DNA from: Streptomyces rimosus
Lineage (GTDB): Bacteria; Actinomycetota; Actinomycetes; Streptomycetales; Streptomycetaceae
Reading direction: 5' to 3'
Assembly (NCBI RefSeq): GCF_008704655.1
Contig: NZ_CP023688.1
Span: forward strand, 7,198,001 to 7,262,000
DNA length: 64,000 nucleotides
This document shows, in pieces, positions 32,450-41,589 of the stretch. The notes under the pieces are model-generated. The model was not told the origin of the DNA, did not search any database, and was given only the letters and a program-made list of their open reading frames with translations. The translations under genes and the position numbers were made by a program. Position 1 is the stretch's first letter. Every line of letters starts with the position of its first letter.

Positions 32450-33220
32450 TCAAAGGCGTCGGGTGGCCAGCGTCAGGCGGTCGCGGGCGTCGAACAGCGC
32501 GTCCTTGATCAGCTGCTCGTGCGCCGGGGTCAGCCGGGCCACCGGCACCGAGCAGCTGACCGCGTCCCGCGCCGGGGTGCGGTACGGGATCGCCACACCG
32601 AAGCAGCGCAGGCCCAGCGTGTTCTCCTCGCGGTCCACCGCGTAGCCCAGCTCGCGCACCAGGTGCAGTTCCTCGATGAGCTGCTCGCGGTCGGTGACGG
32701 TGTGCTCGGTGAGGGCGTCCAGCTTCTCCGGGAGGAGGGCGCGGATCTGCTCGTCGGTGTACGTGGCGAGCAGCGCCTTGCCCAGGGACGTGGAGTGCGC
32801 GGGCAGCCGGCGGCCGATACGGGTGAACGGGCGCAGATAGTGCTGGGACTGGCGGGTGGCGAGATAGACGACGTTGGTGCCGTCCAGCCGGGCCAGGTGG
32901 ATGGTCTCGGTGGTGTCGTCGGCGAGCCGGTCCAGCGAGGGGCGGGCGGCGGCCACCACCTCGTCGCCATCGATGTACGAGGTGCCGACCAGCAGGGCGC
33001 GCACGCCGATGCCGTACCGGGTGCCGGTGGCGTCGGTCTCCACCCAGCCCAGGTCGACGAGGGTGCGCAGCAGCATGTACAGGCTGGACTTCGGATAGCC
33101 GACGGCCTCCTGGACGGAGGCCAGGCTGTGCATGCCGGGGCGGCCGGCGAAGTACTCCAGCAACTCCACCGTGCGCACAGCGGACTTGACCTGCGCTCCG
33201 GTGGTCTCGGCAGCGGGCAT
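32450..33220 (-). CDS. IclR-family regulator, probably controlling uronate / aldarate catabolism
   Basis: The 256-residue protein has an IclR winged helix (KSAVRTVELLEYFAGRPGMHSLASVQEAVGYPKSSLYMLLRTL, 12-54). The effector-binding domain has the conserved PAHSTSLGKALLATY at about 139-153, DREENTLGLRCFGVAIPYR and CSVPVARLTPA. Starting at ATG 33220, it is divergent from the 2,5-dioxovalerate dehydrogenase gene. KDG- and aldarate-type regulators of this family are common next to such genes. A palindrome in the divergent gap at 33291 is the likely operator. The effector is unknown. Confidence 0.9.
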   Translation of the reverse strand: MPAAETTGAQVKSAVRTVELLEYFAGRPGMHSLASVQEAVGYPKSSLYMLLRTLVDLGWVETDATGTRYGIGVRALLVGTSYIDGDEVVAAARPSLDRLADDTTETIHLARLDGTNVVYLATRQSQHYLRPFTRIGRRLPAHSTSLGKALLATYTDEQIRALLPEKLDALTEHTVTDREQLIEELHLVRELGYAVDREENTLGLRCFGVAIPYRTPARDAVSCSVPVARLTPAHEQLIKDALFDARDRLTLATRRL

Positions 33221-33290
33221 CGGCCTTGACCCCTCAGTTCGGACAGCCATAGAGTCCCGGCGGACGGTCACATTCACCACCTGGGACGGC

Positions 33291-33306
33291 GTTCAGCATA
33301 TCGAAC
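33291..33306. promoter_or_regulatory. candidate IclR operator in front of the dioxovalerate dehydrogenase gene
   Basis: GTTCAGCATATCGAAC forms a GTTC N8 GAAC palindrome with a central AT. It lies 54 bases upstream of the dehydrogenase start and 71 bases from the IclR start. A related 16-mer occurs at 25223-25238 before kdgD. Matching sites at both loci would tie the pathway to one regulator, but the similarity is modest. Confidence 0.5.
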
Positions 33307-33359
33307 GACTCCTGGGTGCGGCACCAGTTCGCCGGACAGCTCACTGGGAGGAATGCGCG

Positions 33360-34937
33360 GTGGCAGCAGCACCAGTCTGGAGTGTCGACCCCCGAACCGG
33401 GAAGCCGCGCGAGCAGGTTGCGGTGGAGGCCACGTCCGCCGAGGTCGACGCCGCCGTACGGGCCGCGCACGACGCCCGTGGCGCGCTCGCCGACCGCACC
33501 GTACGGGCCGCGCTGCTGCGCCGGGCCGCCGATCGACTGGACGGCGCCGGCGAGCGGATCGTCGAGGCCGCCGACGCCGAGACCGCGCTCGGCCCCGCGC
33601 GGCTGACCGGTGAACTCGCCCGCACGACCTACCAGTTGCGGGCCTTCGCCGACCTGGTCGAGGAGGGCGCCTTCCTCGACGTACGGATCGATCACGCCGA
33701 CCCCGCGCTCACCCCGCCCCGCCCCGACCTGCGCCGCTACAAGATCCCGCTCGGCGTCGTCGCCGTCTACGCGGCCAGCAACTTCCCGCTCGCCTTCTCC
33801 GTACCCGGCGGCGACACGGCCAGCGCGCTCGCCGCGGGCTGCCCGGTCGTCGTCAAGGCCCATCCCGACCACCCGGCCACCTCCGAACTGGTCGCCGCGC
33901 TGCTGCGCCGCGCCGCCGCCGAGGTGGGCGTACCGGAAGGCGCGATCGGTCTGGTGCACGGCTTCGAGGCGGGAATCGAGCTGGTGCGGCACCCGCTCGT
34001 CGCGGCGGCCGGGTTCACCGGCTCGGTACGCGGCGGACGCGCGCTGTACGACGCGGCCGCCGCCCGCCCGCACCCGATCCCCTTCCACGGCGAACTGGGC
34101 AGCCTCAACCCGGTCGTGGTCACCGAGGCCGCCGCCGAGGAGCGCGCCGAGGAGATCGGCGCCGGCCTGGCGGGCTCCATGACCCTCGGCACCGGCCAGT
34201 TCTGCGTCAAACCGGGCCTCGTCCTGGCGCCGCGGGGCCCGGCGGGCGACCGGCTGGAACGGGCGCTGGCGGACGCGGTCAGCGCCACCGAGGCCGGGGT
34301 GCTGCTGGACCACCGTATGCGGGACGCCTTTGTGGACGGCGTACGGGAACGTGCCGCGCTGCCCGGCGTCGAAGCGCCCGTGACACCCGGCGCGGGCGGC
34401 GAGCACACCGTCGGCGCGGGCTTCCTGACCGTGCCCGCCGACCGGCTCGCCGACGGCGGCGGCACCCACGACCTGCTCCTGGAGGAGTGCTTCGGGCCGG
34501 TCACCGTCCTCGCGCGCTACACCGACGAGGCCGAGATCGGCGCCGTACTGGCCCGGCTCCCCGGCAACCTCACGGCGACGCTTCAGCTGGGGGCGGGGGA
34601 GTGCGGGGGTGAGGATGGGGTGCCTGACGGATCGCCGGTGCCGTCCGGGGACGGTACGGGGCGTGGTGCGCGGCTGCTGGCCGCGGTCACCCCGCTGGCC
34701 GGGCGGGTGGTCGTCAACGGCTGGCCGACCGGCGTCGCCGTCGCCCCCGCCCAGCACCACGGCGGCCCCTACCCGGCCACCACCTCCACTTCGACCTCCG
34801 TCGGCGGCACGGCCGTCGAACGCTGGCTGCGCCCCGTCGCGTACCAGGACACCCCGCCCGCCCTCCTCCCGCCCGAACTGCGCGAGGACAATCCGCTCCG
34901 CCTGCCCCGCCGCGTCGACGGCCGCTACGAAGGATGA
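33360..34937 (+). CDS. aldehyde dehydrogenase (NADP+), probable 2,5-dioxovalerate dehydrogenase
   Basis: The 525-residue ALDH has active-site Cys282 in LGTGQFCVKPG and general base Glu245 in FHGELGSLNPVVV. It also has the upstream NAD(P) region PLGVVAVYAASNFPLAFSVPGGDTASALAAGCPVVVKAH. The motif SNFPLAFSVPGGDTASALAAGCPVV and the tail with VVVNGWPTGVAV are typical of alpha-ketoglutaric semialdehyde dehydrogenases. These convert 2,5-dioxovalerate to 2-oxoglutarate, the last step of oxidative uronate/aldarate breakdown. I chose GTG 33360, with GGGAGG nine bases upstream, because longer versions read through the operator. The next gene overlaps by four bases. Confidence 0.87.
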   Translation: MAAAPVWSVDPRTGKPREQVAVEATSAEVDAAVRAAHDARGALADRTVRAALLRRAADRLDGAGERIVEAADAETALGPARLTGELARTTYQLRAFADLVEEGAFLDVRIDHADPALTPPRPDLRRYKIPLGVVAVYAASNFPLAFSVPGGDTASALAAGCPVVVKAHPDHPATSELVAALLRRAAAEVGVPEGAIGLVHGFEAGIELVRHPLVAAAGFTGSVRGGRALYDAAAARPHPIPFHGELGSLNPVVVTEAAAEERAEEIGAGLAGSMTLGTGQFCVKPGLVLAPRGPAGDRLERALADAVSATEAGVLLDHRMRDAFVDGVRERAALPGVEAPVTPGAGGEHTVGAGFLTVPADRLADGGGTHDLLLEECFGPVTVLARYTDEAEIGAVLARLPGNLTATLQLGAGECGGEDGVPDGSPVPSGDGTGRGARLLAAVTPLAGRVVVNGWPTGVAVAPAQHHGGPYPATTSTSTSVGGTAVERWLRPVAYQDTPPALLPPELREDNPLRLPRRVDGRYEG

Positions 34938-35479
34938 CGCACGTGCCGCTGCCCCACGCCCCGGAAGCCCCCGGCCCCACCATCCGGCACGCGACGGCCG
35001 CCGACCTCGACGTCATCACCGACCTGCACACCCGCGCCCGCGCCACGTACTACCGCGGCCGTGTCCCGGACGCGCAGCTGGACTCCCCGGCCGAACGCGA
35101 CCGCTGGCGCGAGGGCTGGGGACGCAGCCTCGCCCGGCCGGACGCGACCGTGCTGTGCGCGGAGCGGGACGGGGCCGTCGTCGGCGTGGCTTCCTACCGT
35201 CACGAGGACGGCGCGCCCGCGGACACCGTCAAGCTCTTCCAGCTCCACGTCGATCCCGACAACTGGCGCGGCGGCATCGGCACCGCGCTGCACCGGACCT
35301 GCGTCGCGGGCTGGCGTTCGGACGGCATCGCCACCGCCCACCTGGAGGTGTACTGGCACAACCAGCGCGCCCGCGCCTTCTACACCCGGCACGGCTGGCA
35401 GCCCGACGAAACCCGCCGCCCCACCCCGGACGCCACCCACCTCGACCTGATCCTGCCGGTCGGGCCTGCCTCTTCCTAG
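34934..35479 (+). CDS. GNAT-family N-acetyltransferase
   Basis: The 181-residue protein has a GNAT fold: IRHATAADLDVITDLHTRA at the start, acetyl-CoA-binding LFQLHVDPDNWRGGIGTALH (motif A, Q/RxxGxG/A variant, about 101-120), then HLEVYWHNQRARAFYTRHGWQ. The substrate is not predictable. ATG 34934 overlaps the aldehyde dehydrogenase stop (ATGA), so it is translated with the catabolic gene. The link to uronate breakdown is unclear. It converges on the methyltransferase gene with a 4-base overlap. Confidence 0.88.
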   Translation: MTHVPLPHAPEAPGPTIRHATAADLDVITDLHTRARATYYRGRVPDAQLDSPAERDRWREGWGRSLARPDATVLCAERDGAVVGVASYRHEDGAPADTVKLFQLHVDPDNWRGGIGTALHRTCVAGWRSDGIATAHLEVYWHNQRARAFYTRHGWQPDETRRPTPDATHLDLILPVGPASS

Positions 35480-36126
35480 CGGCGCCGCCCGACGAGCTGA
35501 AGGCGCTCGACCGTGTGCCCGTCCATGGTCGGGACCGTGTTCGAGCGCTCGGCCTCCACCGAGAAGCCGTACGTCTCCAGCAGGCCGCGCAGATGGTCCG
35601 GCGTGGAATGCCGGAACACCCCGCCGTCGGGCGTCTCGAACACGCCGTACGTCCCGTACCGGGCCGCGTACTCCTCGTACCGCGTCAGATTGCGCCGGTC
35701 GCTCTGCAACGGCACATCACTCACGTACACCACCCCGCCCGGCCGCACCAGCCGCCCCAGCTCCCCGACGATCTCCCGCTGCGCCGCCGCGTCCGGCACA
35801 CAGGTCAGCACGGCGAACAACAACGCGGCCCCGAAACTCCCGTCCTCGAACGGCAACGGCACCCCCGGCCAGTGCACAAGCCGCACCCCCGGATGTTCCC
35901 GCCCACCTCTCTCCACCAGCGCCCGCGACACATCCACCCCCCGCACATCCCCATACCCCACCGCCCCCAGCTCCGCGGTCAGCCGCCCGTACCCGCATCC
36001 GTAGTCCAGCACGGGCACGTCACGCGGCACGTACGCAGCCAGCAGTTCCGCGTCCAGAGGGTGCGTGAAGGTTTTGGTGGCTCCGGTGGTCTCCCAGAAT
36101 CCTTGCGGGTGGGGGCGCATTTCCAT
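35476..36126 (-). CDS. class I SAM-dependent methyltransferase
   Basis: The 216-residue protein has motif I VPVLDYGCGYGRLTAELGA (about 37-55), motif II-like VRGVDVSRALVERG and motif IV region ALLFAVLTCVPD. Post-motif elements include LGRLVRPGGVVYVSDV. The first 20 residues match a small-molecule methyltransferase start (GFWETTGATKTFTHPLDAEL). The start could be ATG 36126 or ATG 36120. The acceptor substrate is unknown. Confidence 0.85.
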   Translation of the reverse strand: MEMRPHPQGFWETTGATKTFTHPLDAELLAAYVPRDVPVLDYGCGYGRLTAELGAVGYGDVRGVDVSRALVERGGREHPGVRLVHWPGVPLPFEDGSFGAALLFAVLTCVPDAAAQREIVGELGRLVRPGGVVYVSDVPLQSDRRNLTRYEEYAARYGTYGVFETPDGGVFRHSTPDHLRGLLETYGFSVEAERSNTVPTMDGHTVERLQLVGRRR

Positions 36127-36227
36127 GCTTCGGAAGGTATCCCGGTCCCGGGGAATAGCCACCGCCCACGCGCGGTTGTCCGCGACTGTCCCCTTTTTGC
36201 ATGATCCCGAGTTGAGGAAACAGTTTT

Positions 36228-36938
36228 ATGCGCGTCGAGATATGGGCCGATATCGCTTGTCCCTGGTGCTACATCGGAAAGGCACGTTTCGAGAAGGGGC
36301 TGGCGGCGTTCGCTCATCGGGGCGAGGTGGAGATCGTGCACCGGTCGTTCGAGCTCGATCCGCAGGCGCCGGTGGGTGGGGATGTGCCGGTGCTGGAGAT
36401 GCTGGCGAGCAAGTATGGGGTTTCTCGGGAGCAGGCTGAGGCCATGGAGGCTCGGGTGGCTGAGGCGGCTCGTGGGGAGGGGCTGGGGTATCGGTCCGAT
36501 CGGATTCATGGGAACACCTTTGATTTGCATCGGCTGCTGCATCTGGCCAAGGAGCGTGGGGTGCAGGACGCGCTGCTCGGCGCGCTGTACCGGGCCAACT
36601 TCGCCGAGGCTCAGCCATTGGGGGACGCGGACGTGCTGACCGCCGTGGCGGTGGCGGCGGGACTGGATGCCGACGAGGTGCGCCGGGTGCTGGCGGACGG
36701 GGACGCGTATGCCGAGGCGGTGCGGGCCGATGAGCGGGAGGCGGCGGAGCTGGGGGCCCAGGGGGTGCCGTTCTTCGTCATCGACCGGCGGTACGGGATC
36801 TCCGGCGGGCAGCCGGCCGAGGTCTTCCGGCAGGCGCTGGAGCGGGCGCGGGAGGAGCGGGCAGATCGGGCGCCGGTGGCGGCGGGGGACGCGGACGGGT
36901 GCGGCGACGGGGTCTGCGTGCCTGGCGCCGGTGGCTGA
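36228..36938 (+). CDS. DsbA-family (FrnE-like) thiol-disulfide oxidoreductase
   Basis: The 236-residue cytoplasmic protein begins MRVEIWADIACPWCYIGKARFE, with the CPWC active site (Cys11, Cys14) immediately after the first beta strand. That matches FrnE-type polyketide/stress isomerases of the DsbA superfamily. The cis-Pro side reads GVPFFVIDRRYGISGGQPAEVF (about 180-200). No signal peptide is present. The C-terminal CGDGVCVPG adds two extra cysteines, as in FrnE-like redox proteins with a second CxxxC motif. Confidence 0.9.
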   Translation: MRVEIWADIACPWCYIGKARFEKGLAAFAHRGEVEIVHRSFELDPQAPVGGDVPVLEMLASKYGVSREQAEAMEARVAEAARGEGLGYRSDRIHGNTFDLHRLLHLAKERGVQDALLGALYRANFAEAQPLGDADVLTAVAVAAGLDADEVRRVLADGDAYAEAVRADEREAAELGAQGVPFFVIDRRYGISGGQPAEVFRQALERAREERADRAPVAAGDADGCGDGVCVPGAGG

Positions 36939-37054
36939 TTTCGGTGGCGTCGCGGCAGTGGCACGTCGCTGACCTGCGGAAATAAGGAGCGCTTGCCGCT
37001 GCTCCAAAGATATTCGCCATGGACGGCGGACGGTCGGGCGGCCACAGTGGGGTC

Positions 37055-38116
37055 ATGCAGCGCATCGAGCCACTCGCGGGGGACCAGTTCGCGCCCCTGA
37101 CGACGTACCTGAACACCGCCTCCAGCGGACTGCTCCCCGCCCGGTCGGCCGCCGCCCTGCGCGCGGCCGTCGAGGAGTCCGGCTCCTACGGGACCATGGG
37201 GCTGGACTACTTCGGCCCGGCGGCGGCCGCGCGGACGGCCTTCGCCCGGCTGATACATGTGCCGCCGGAGCGTGTCGCGATCGGCGGTGCGGTGGCGGTG
37301 CACGTCGCGCTGATCGCCGGTTCGCTCCCGGAGGGCGCCGAAGTGCTGGTTCCCGAGGGAGAGTTCAGTTCGCTGGTCAATCCGCTCGCGGTCCGGTCGG
37401 GGATCAAGCTGCGTACCGCGCCGCTGGCGGAACTGGCCGACGCCGTCCGGCCCGGCACGGCGCTCGTCGCCTTCGCCGCCGTGCAGGCGCGGGACGGCCG
37501 GATCGCCGACATGGACGCCGTACGGGAGGCCGCCCGGGCGCACGGCGCGCGCACCCTCGTGGACGCCACCCAGGCCGCGGGCTGGCTGCCGCTGCGGGCC
37601 GGGGACTTCGACTATCTGGTGTGCGGCGCGTACAAGTGGCTGCTGTGCCCGCGCGGCACCTCGTTCCTGGTGTGTGGCGGAGAGGGCCCGGAGAGCGACG
37701 GGCTCGAAGCGCTGCACGCCGGGTGGGTGGCCGGCGCGGACCCGATGGAGGCCAACTACGGGCCCGTCCAGCGGCTCGCCGCCGACGCCCGCCGCTACGA
37801 CGAGCCGCACGCCCACTACTCGTACGTCGGCGCCGAGCACTCCCTCGCCCTGCTGAACGAGCTGGGCGTCGAGACCGTGTACGCCCACGACCTCGCACTG
37901 GCCGACCGCTACCGCGCGGGCCTCGCCGAACGCGGCCACCCCCCGGTGCCGGCGCCCGGCTCGGCGATCGTGTCCGTGCCGGGGCTCGGGGACGCGGCGG
38001 AGCGGATGGAGGCGGCGGGCGTGCGGGTCGCCGTACGGGCGGGGCATCTGCGTGCCGCGTTCCATCTGTACAACTCGTCGGACGATGTGGACCGGTTGCT
38101 GGAGTTGCTGGAGTGA
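37055..38116 (+). CDS. PLP-dependent class V aminotransferase / cysteine desulfurase-like protein
   Basis: The 353-residue protein has the fold-type I signature: Asp170 in [11 protein letters not shown] and Schiff-base Lys194 in [19 protein letters not shown]. The N-terminus [19 protein letters not shown] matches class V family starts. The class includes desulfurases, kynureninases and epimerases such as IsopenN; the exact reaction is unknown. It lies 116 bases after the FrnE-like gene on the same strand and is followed by a strong terminator. I chose ATG 37055; the ORF could start slightly upstream. Confidence 0.85.
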   Translation: MQRIEPLAGDQFAPLTTYLNTASSGLLPARSAAALRAAVEESGSYGTMGLDYFGPAAAARTAFARLIHVPPERVAIGGAVAVHVALIAGSLPEGAEVLVPEGEFSSLVNPLAVRSGIKLRTAPLAELADAVRPGTALVAFAAVQARDGRIADMDAVREAARAHGARTLVDATQAAGWLPLRAGDFDYLVCGAYKWLLCPRGTSFLVCGGEGPESDGLEALHAGWVAGADPMEANYGPVQRLAADARRYDEPHAHYSYVGAEHSLALLNELGVETVYAHDLALADRYRAGLAERGHPPVPAPGSAIVSVPGLGDAAERMEAAGVRVAVRAGHLRAAFHLYNSSDDVDRLLELLE

Positions 38117-38121
38117 AGAGG

Positions 38122-38149
38122 GAGGGGGCGGGAGAGGGCCCGCCCCCTC
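38122..38149. terminator. terminator between convergent aminotransferase and peptidase genes
   Basis: An 11-bp stem, GAGGGGGCGGG (38122-38132) with CCCGCCCCCTC (38139-38149), encloses a 6-base loop in the 38-base gap between two converging genes. Confidence 0.85.
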
Positions 38150-38154
38150 ATCGG

Positions 38155-39465
38155 TCAGATCTCTCCGCGCACCATGCGCATCAGCCGGTCCAGTACGGCC
38201 CCGCTGCTGACCCGCAGTCCGTCGTGCTCCCACTCGTTGGTCACCCAGGTCCGCAGCCCGCGGATGCGCCGCGCGGTGTCCAGGGAGTGGTCGGCGTCGA
38301 CGTACATGTCGTCGGCGTAGACGGCGGCGGCCGCCGGCACCTCGTTGGCGGCCAGCCGGGCGGTGTCGTACAGATCGGGCCAGTCGGTGCGCTCGGCCAG
38401 CTCGTGCGCGGCGTCCTTCAGCGGACGCAGCGACGGGTCGGTGTCGAACAGCCACGGGTAGATCATCTCGCCCGTGAACAGCACCGGCCGGTCGCCTTCC
38501 AGCGCCGCGTCCACCGCGAACTGCGGGAACTGCGCGCGCACACGCTCGGCCGCCCACCCGGTGCCCTTCGGGTCCACCGACCGCTGCGCGTAGATCGATT
38601 CGTGCAGCACGGCGTACAGCGGCGCCGCGGTGTAGGAGAGATGGCCCTCGACGGCCTGGAGGAAGGCGTCGGCCAGTTCGGGGCCGGAGGGGCCGGTCAC
38701 CCACGCGCCCTCGATCAGGTAGTGCAGGACGTACGAGCCGGTGCCGGTGCCCAGCAGGATGCCCAGCGCCTGGAACGCCTCCGCGGTCAGCTGCCCGCCG
38801 CCGGGCAGCCGTACGGTGTGCTCGCGCAGGTGCGCGGCGATGCGGCGGACGCGCTCGATGTCCTGCGGATAGCGCTCGTAGTGCGCGGCGTTCTTGCGCG
38901 CCACCCGCGGATAGGCCGCCCGGTAGACGTCGTCCGCGCTCGCCTCCAGCCCCGGCAGACCGCCCGTGATCATGGCCTCGCGCAGGCCCTCGGGCGCGTA
39001 CGAGAGATACGTGGTGGCGCAGAAGCCGCCGAAGCTCTGGCCCAGGACGCTCCACCGCCCGCCCGGCCCGAGCAGCTCGCGGCGGAACAGCTCGGCGTCC
39101 CGCACGATCGCATCCGCGCGGAAATGCGCCAGGTACGCGGCCTGTTCGTGCGGGCCGCCGCGCAGTGCGAGGGACTGCCGGTTGGCCGGGGTGGAGCGGC
39201 CGGTGCCCCGCTGGTCCAGCAGCAGCACCCGGTAGCCGTCCAGGGCGCGCACCAGCCAGGAGTCCCGGCCCAGCGGACGCGGCGAGGCGCCGCCGGGACC
39301 GCCCTGGAGGAAGACCAGCCAGGGCAGCTCCTCGTGCTCGCGTCCGGCGGCGACGGCCTCGCGCCCGTACACCGTCAGCCGTTCACCGTCCGGGACGGCG
39401 TGGTCCAGGGGGACCTCCAGGAAGTGGTCGCTCAGCACGACACCGGGCAGCCGGTCGACGCTCAT
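38155..39465 (-). CDS. alpha/beta-fold hydrolase, proline iminopeptidase-like
   Basis: The 436-residue protein has the nucleophile Ser144 in SVLGQSFGGFCA, an oxyanion motif FLQGGPGGASPR (52-63) and DQRGTGRSTP (84-93). This is the HGGPG/DQRGxGxS pattern of proline iminopeptidases and tripeptidyl aminopeptidases (S33). The catalytic His is probably in YVDADHSLDTAR and the Asp in YADDMYVD. Length and the large cap insert are as in S33 members. There is no signal peptide, so it acts on peptides in the cytoplasm. The ATG at 39465 was kept. Confidence 0.88.
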   Translation of the reverse strand: MSVDRLPGVVLSDHFLEVPLDHAVPDGERLTVYGREAVAAGREHEELPWLVFLQGGPGGASPRPLGRDSWLVRALDGYRVLLLDQRGTGRSTPANRQSLALRGGPHEQAAYLAHFRADAIVRDAELFRRELLGPGGRWSVLGQSFGGFCATTYLSYAPEGLREAMITGGLPGLEASADDVYRAAYPRVARKNAAHYERYPQDIERVRRIAAHLREHTVRLPGGGQLTAEAFQALGILLGTGTGSYVLHYLIEGAWVTGPSGPELADAFLQAVEGHLSYTAAPLYAVLHESIYAQRSVDPKGTGWAAERVRAQFPQFAVDAALEGDRPVLFTGEMIYPWLFDTDPSLRPLKDAAHELAERTDWPDLYDTARLAANEVPAAAAVYADDMYVDADHSLDTARRIRGLRTWVTNEWEHDGLRVSSGAVLDRLMRMVRGEI

Positions 39466-39589
39466 CTACGCTCCTCGTTCGTCTGGAACCGCGCGCCCCT
39501 CGGGCGCCCCCCGGATCGTGCGGCACCGCCGGGCGGCACGCAATTCGGCCGGACGGACGGCTACCGCGAAGCCGGTCGTGAGGCTAGGA

Positions 39590-40189
39590 ATGGCACCACA
39601 CACTCACGAGGTGGTGCCGGTGGACGGGACAACCAGGTACCCGCCGCGCGACCAGGAGTTGCACCGGCGGCTGGTGTACGGGGACGAGACCGCGCTGGGT
39701 GAGGCGTACGACGCCTACGGCGCGCTGGTGCGCGCGGTGGCCCGGCGGGTGAGCGGCAGCGCGGCGGTCGCCGACGAGGTGACCCACCGTGTCTTCATCG
39801 AACTGTGGACCCGCCCCTTCGCCTTCGCGCCCGGCCGCGGCTCGCTGCGCGCCTGGCTGAGCATCCGCGGCCACCAGGACGCGGTGGCCCGGGTACGGGA
39901 GGCGCGCGCGGAGTGCGGGACGGCGCGGGAGACGGCGCCGGAGCCCGCCGAGGAAGCGCGGACGGCACTGCACGCCTTCCTCGCCGAACTGCCTTTGCCG
40001 GAGCGCGAGGCCCTGCACCTGGCATGCTTCGCCGGACGGACGTACCGGCAGGTGGCGGTGGAGCTGGGCATCGCGGAGACGGCGGCCACCGCCCGGCTGC
40101 GCTCGGCGCTGAGCGTTCTGGCGGGCCGGCTCACCGGCCCGCCGGCCGCTCCGGGGAGCCCGGCCGGCGAGGCGCGGGACGAGTGCTGA
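39590..40189 (+). CDS. ECF-like sigma-70 family RNA polymerase sigma factor
   Basis: The 199-residue protein has region 2 (DETALGEAYDAYGALVRAVARRVSG, VADEVTHRVFIELWTRPFAF, RGSLRAWLSIRGHQDAVARVRE) and region 4 (ELPLPEREALHLACFAGRTYRQVAVELGIAETAATARLRSALSVL). A Gly/Ser-rich tail follows. Region 2 reads like an ECF factor. ATG 39590 is given; a GTG at 39611 is also possible. The next gene, 95 bases downstream, encodes a ZAS-motif protein, as expected for a cognate anti-sigma factor. Confidence 0.9.
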   Translation: MAPHTHEVVPVDGTTRYPPRDQELHRRLVYGDETALGEAYDAYGALVRAVARRVSGSAAVADEVTHRVFIELWTRPFAFAPGRGSLRAWLSIRGHQDAVARVREARAECGTARETAPEPAEEARTALHAFLAELPLPEREALHLACFAGRTYRQVAVELGIAETAATARLRSALSVLAGRLTGPPAAPGSPAGEARDEC

Positions 40190-40284
40190 ATGCCGGGCGG
40201 CGGCCCGGGGCAGCAAGGGAAGCACACGGCCCGCGCGGGCCGGCCGGATGGTGCAGACCCAGGAAGACGCGGAAGGGGCGTGCG

Positions 40285-41547
40285 ATGGCTGCGGGAGGCA
40301 GGAACGGCCGGGGTGGGATGGGCGGTTCGGGCGGTACGGGAGGTACGGAAGGGCCGGGTGGTGCCGAGGAGCCGGAGGGCTCCGGGAACCCGGACGACGC
40401 TCCCGGCGCCGTACACGAAGAGGTCAGCGCGCTGCTCGCCGCGTGGGCGCTCGGCTCCGGCATGCCGGGCGACGACGCACGCGTACGCGGCCACCTGCGC
40501 GACTGTCCGCCCTGCGCGGCCGAGGCGCAGCGGCTGCGGGAGACCGTACGGCTGCTGGACGAGCCCGCCCCCGGCGGGTCGGGCCGCGGCGCCGGGCGCA
40601 AGGCGAACGCGGGGATGGCGCGCGGCCGGCTGATGGCCGCGGCCCGCGCCGCGCGGCCGGGCCAGGGCGCGCCGGCCCCGCACGCCGAGCCGTACGCCGG
40701 TGCGGTGGCCTGCCTGGACGCGCTGCTGCGGGAGCTGGACCGGGAACCGGCCCGCTGGGGCACGCCCGTCGTGCACGACTGGGACGTGCAGGGCACTGTG
40801 GCACACCTGGTCGCGGCGGACGAGGTGCTGGCCGAGCGGCTGGGGCTGGCGCCGGTGACGGAAGCGGGCACGGGCCTGGGGCCGGTGCCCGGGGCCGGGC
40901 CGGAGGGGGGCTTCGGGGACTCCGGTACGGGACCGGGAGGGCGGACCGGTACGGGGCCGGGCGGGCGGGCGGCCGGCGCGGGCGCGCCCTGGGAGCTGCG
41001 CTGGACGGCCCGTACGCACGAGGTGGTGGCCTACGAGCACACCCGGCCGCCCGCCGAGACCCGGGAGGCGTGGCGTACTCAGGCGCACGGGCTGCTCGCG
41101 CTGCCGGAGGCGGGCGACGAGCAGCTGGCCGCCATGGCCACGACCCTGATGGGACTGCGGCTGCCGGTCGCCGACCACTACGTGATCCGGGCGTTCGAGA
41201 CCTGGGTGCACGCCCGGGACATCGGCCGGGCGCTGGGCCGTGCCGTACCGCCGCCGCCACCGGTGCACCTGCAAAGGTTCCTGGGGCTGGCGGTGCGCAT
41301 CCTGGACCTGGCGCTGGGCCCGGACGCGCGGCCGGTGCTCCTGTCGGTGGAGGGTGAGGCGGGCGGCGACTGGGTGCTCGGCTCGGACGCCGAGCCGATC
41401 GCCGCCGAACTGGTCCTGGAGGCCACCGACTTTCTGCTGCTCCTCGGCGGGCGGCAGGACCCCGACGAGATCGCGCGGGGCCAGGCCGGCGACGCGGCCG
41501 CCGCCCAGCGGCTGCTGGAGACGGCCACGTCGCTGGCCTGGCTGTGA
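40285..41547 (+). CDS. ZAS-type anti-sigma factor fused to an MDMPI-like domain
   Basis: The 420-residue protein has an N-terminal Gly-rich stretch, then a zinc-binding anti-sigma motif with His44, His70, Cys74 and Cys77. This fits the Hx25HxxxCxxC ZAS pattern exactly. A linker (about 95-125) leads to residues about 130-330. These resemble the mycothiol-dependent maleylpyruvate isomerase (MDMPI/DinB) fold: HDWDVQGTVAHLVAADEVLAERLG, PLPVADHYVIRAFETWVHARDIGRALG-type stretches. A final domain contains LSVEGEAGGDWVLGSD. A mycothiol-linked domain on an anti-sigma factor suggests a redox or thiol input, which is inference. The 218-250 segment is Gly-rich. Confidence 0.8.
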   Translation: MAAGGRNGRGGMGGSGGTGGTEGPGGAEEPEGSGNPDDAPGAVHEEVSALLAAWALGSGMPGDDARVRGHLRDCPPCAAEAQRLRETVRLLDEPAPGGSGRGAGRKANAGMARGRLMAAARAARPGQGAPAPHAEPYAGAVACLDALLRELDREPARWGTPVVHDWDVQGTVAHLVAADEVLAERLGLAPVTEAGTGLGPVPGAGPEGGFGDSGTGPGGRTGTGPGGRAAGAGAPWELRWTARTHEVVAYEHTRPPAETREAWRTQAHGLLALPEAGDEQLAAMATTLMGLRLPVADHYVIRAFETWVHARDIGRALGRAVPPPPPVHLQRFLGLAVRILDLALGPDARPVLLSVEGEAGGDWVLGSDAEPIAAELVLEATDFLLLLGGRQDPDEIARGQAGDAAAAQRLLETATSLAWL

Positions 41548-41555
41548 CGCTGTGC

Positions 41556-41578
41556 CGCGGTGCCCCGTGGGCACCGCG
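41556..41578. terminator. terminator between anti-sigma gene and ectD
   Basis: A 10-bp stem, CGCGGTGCCC (41556-41565) with GGGCACCGCG (41569-41578), has a CGT loop and lies between two converging genes. Confidence 0.85.
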
Positions 41579-41589
41579 CGGCGTGCGGG

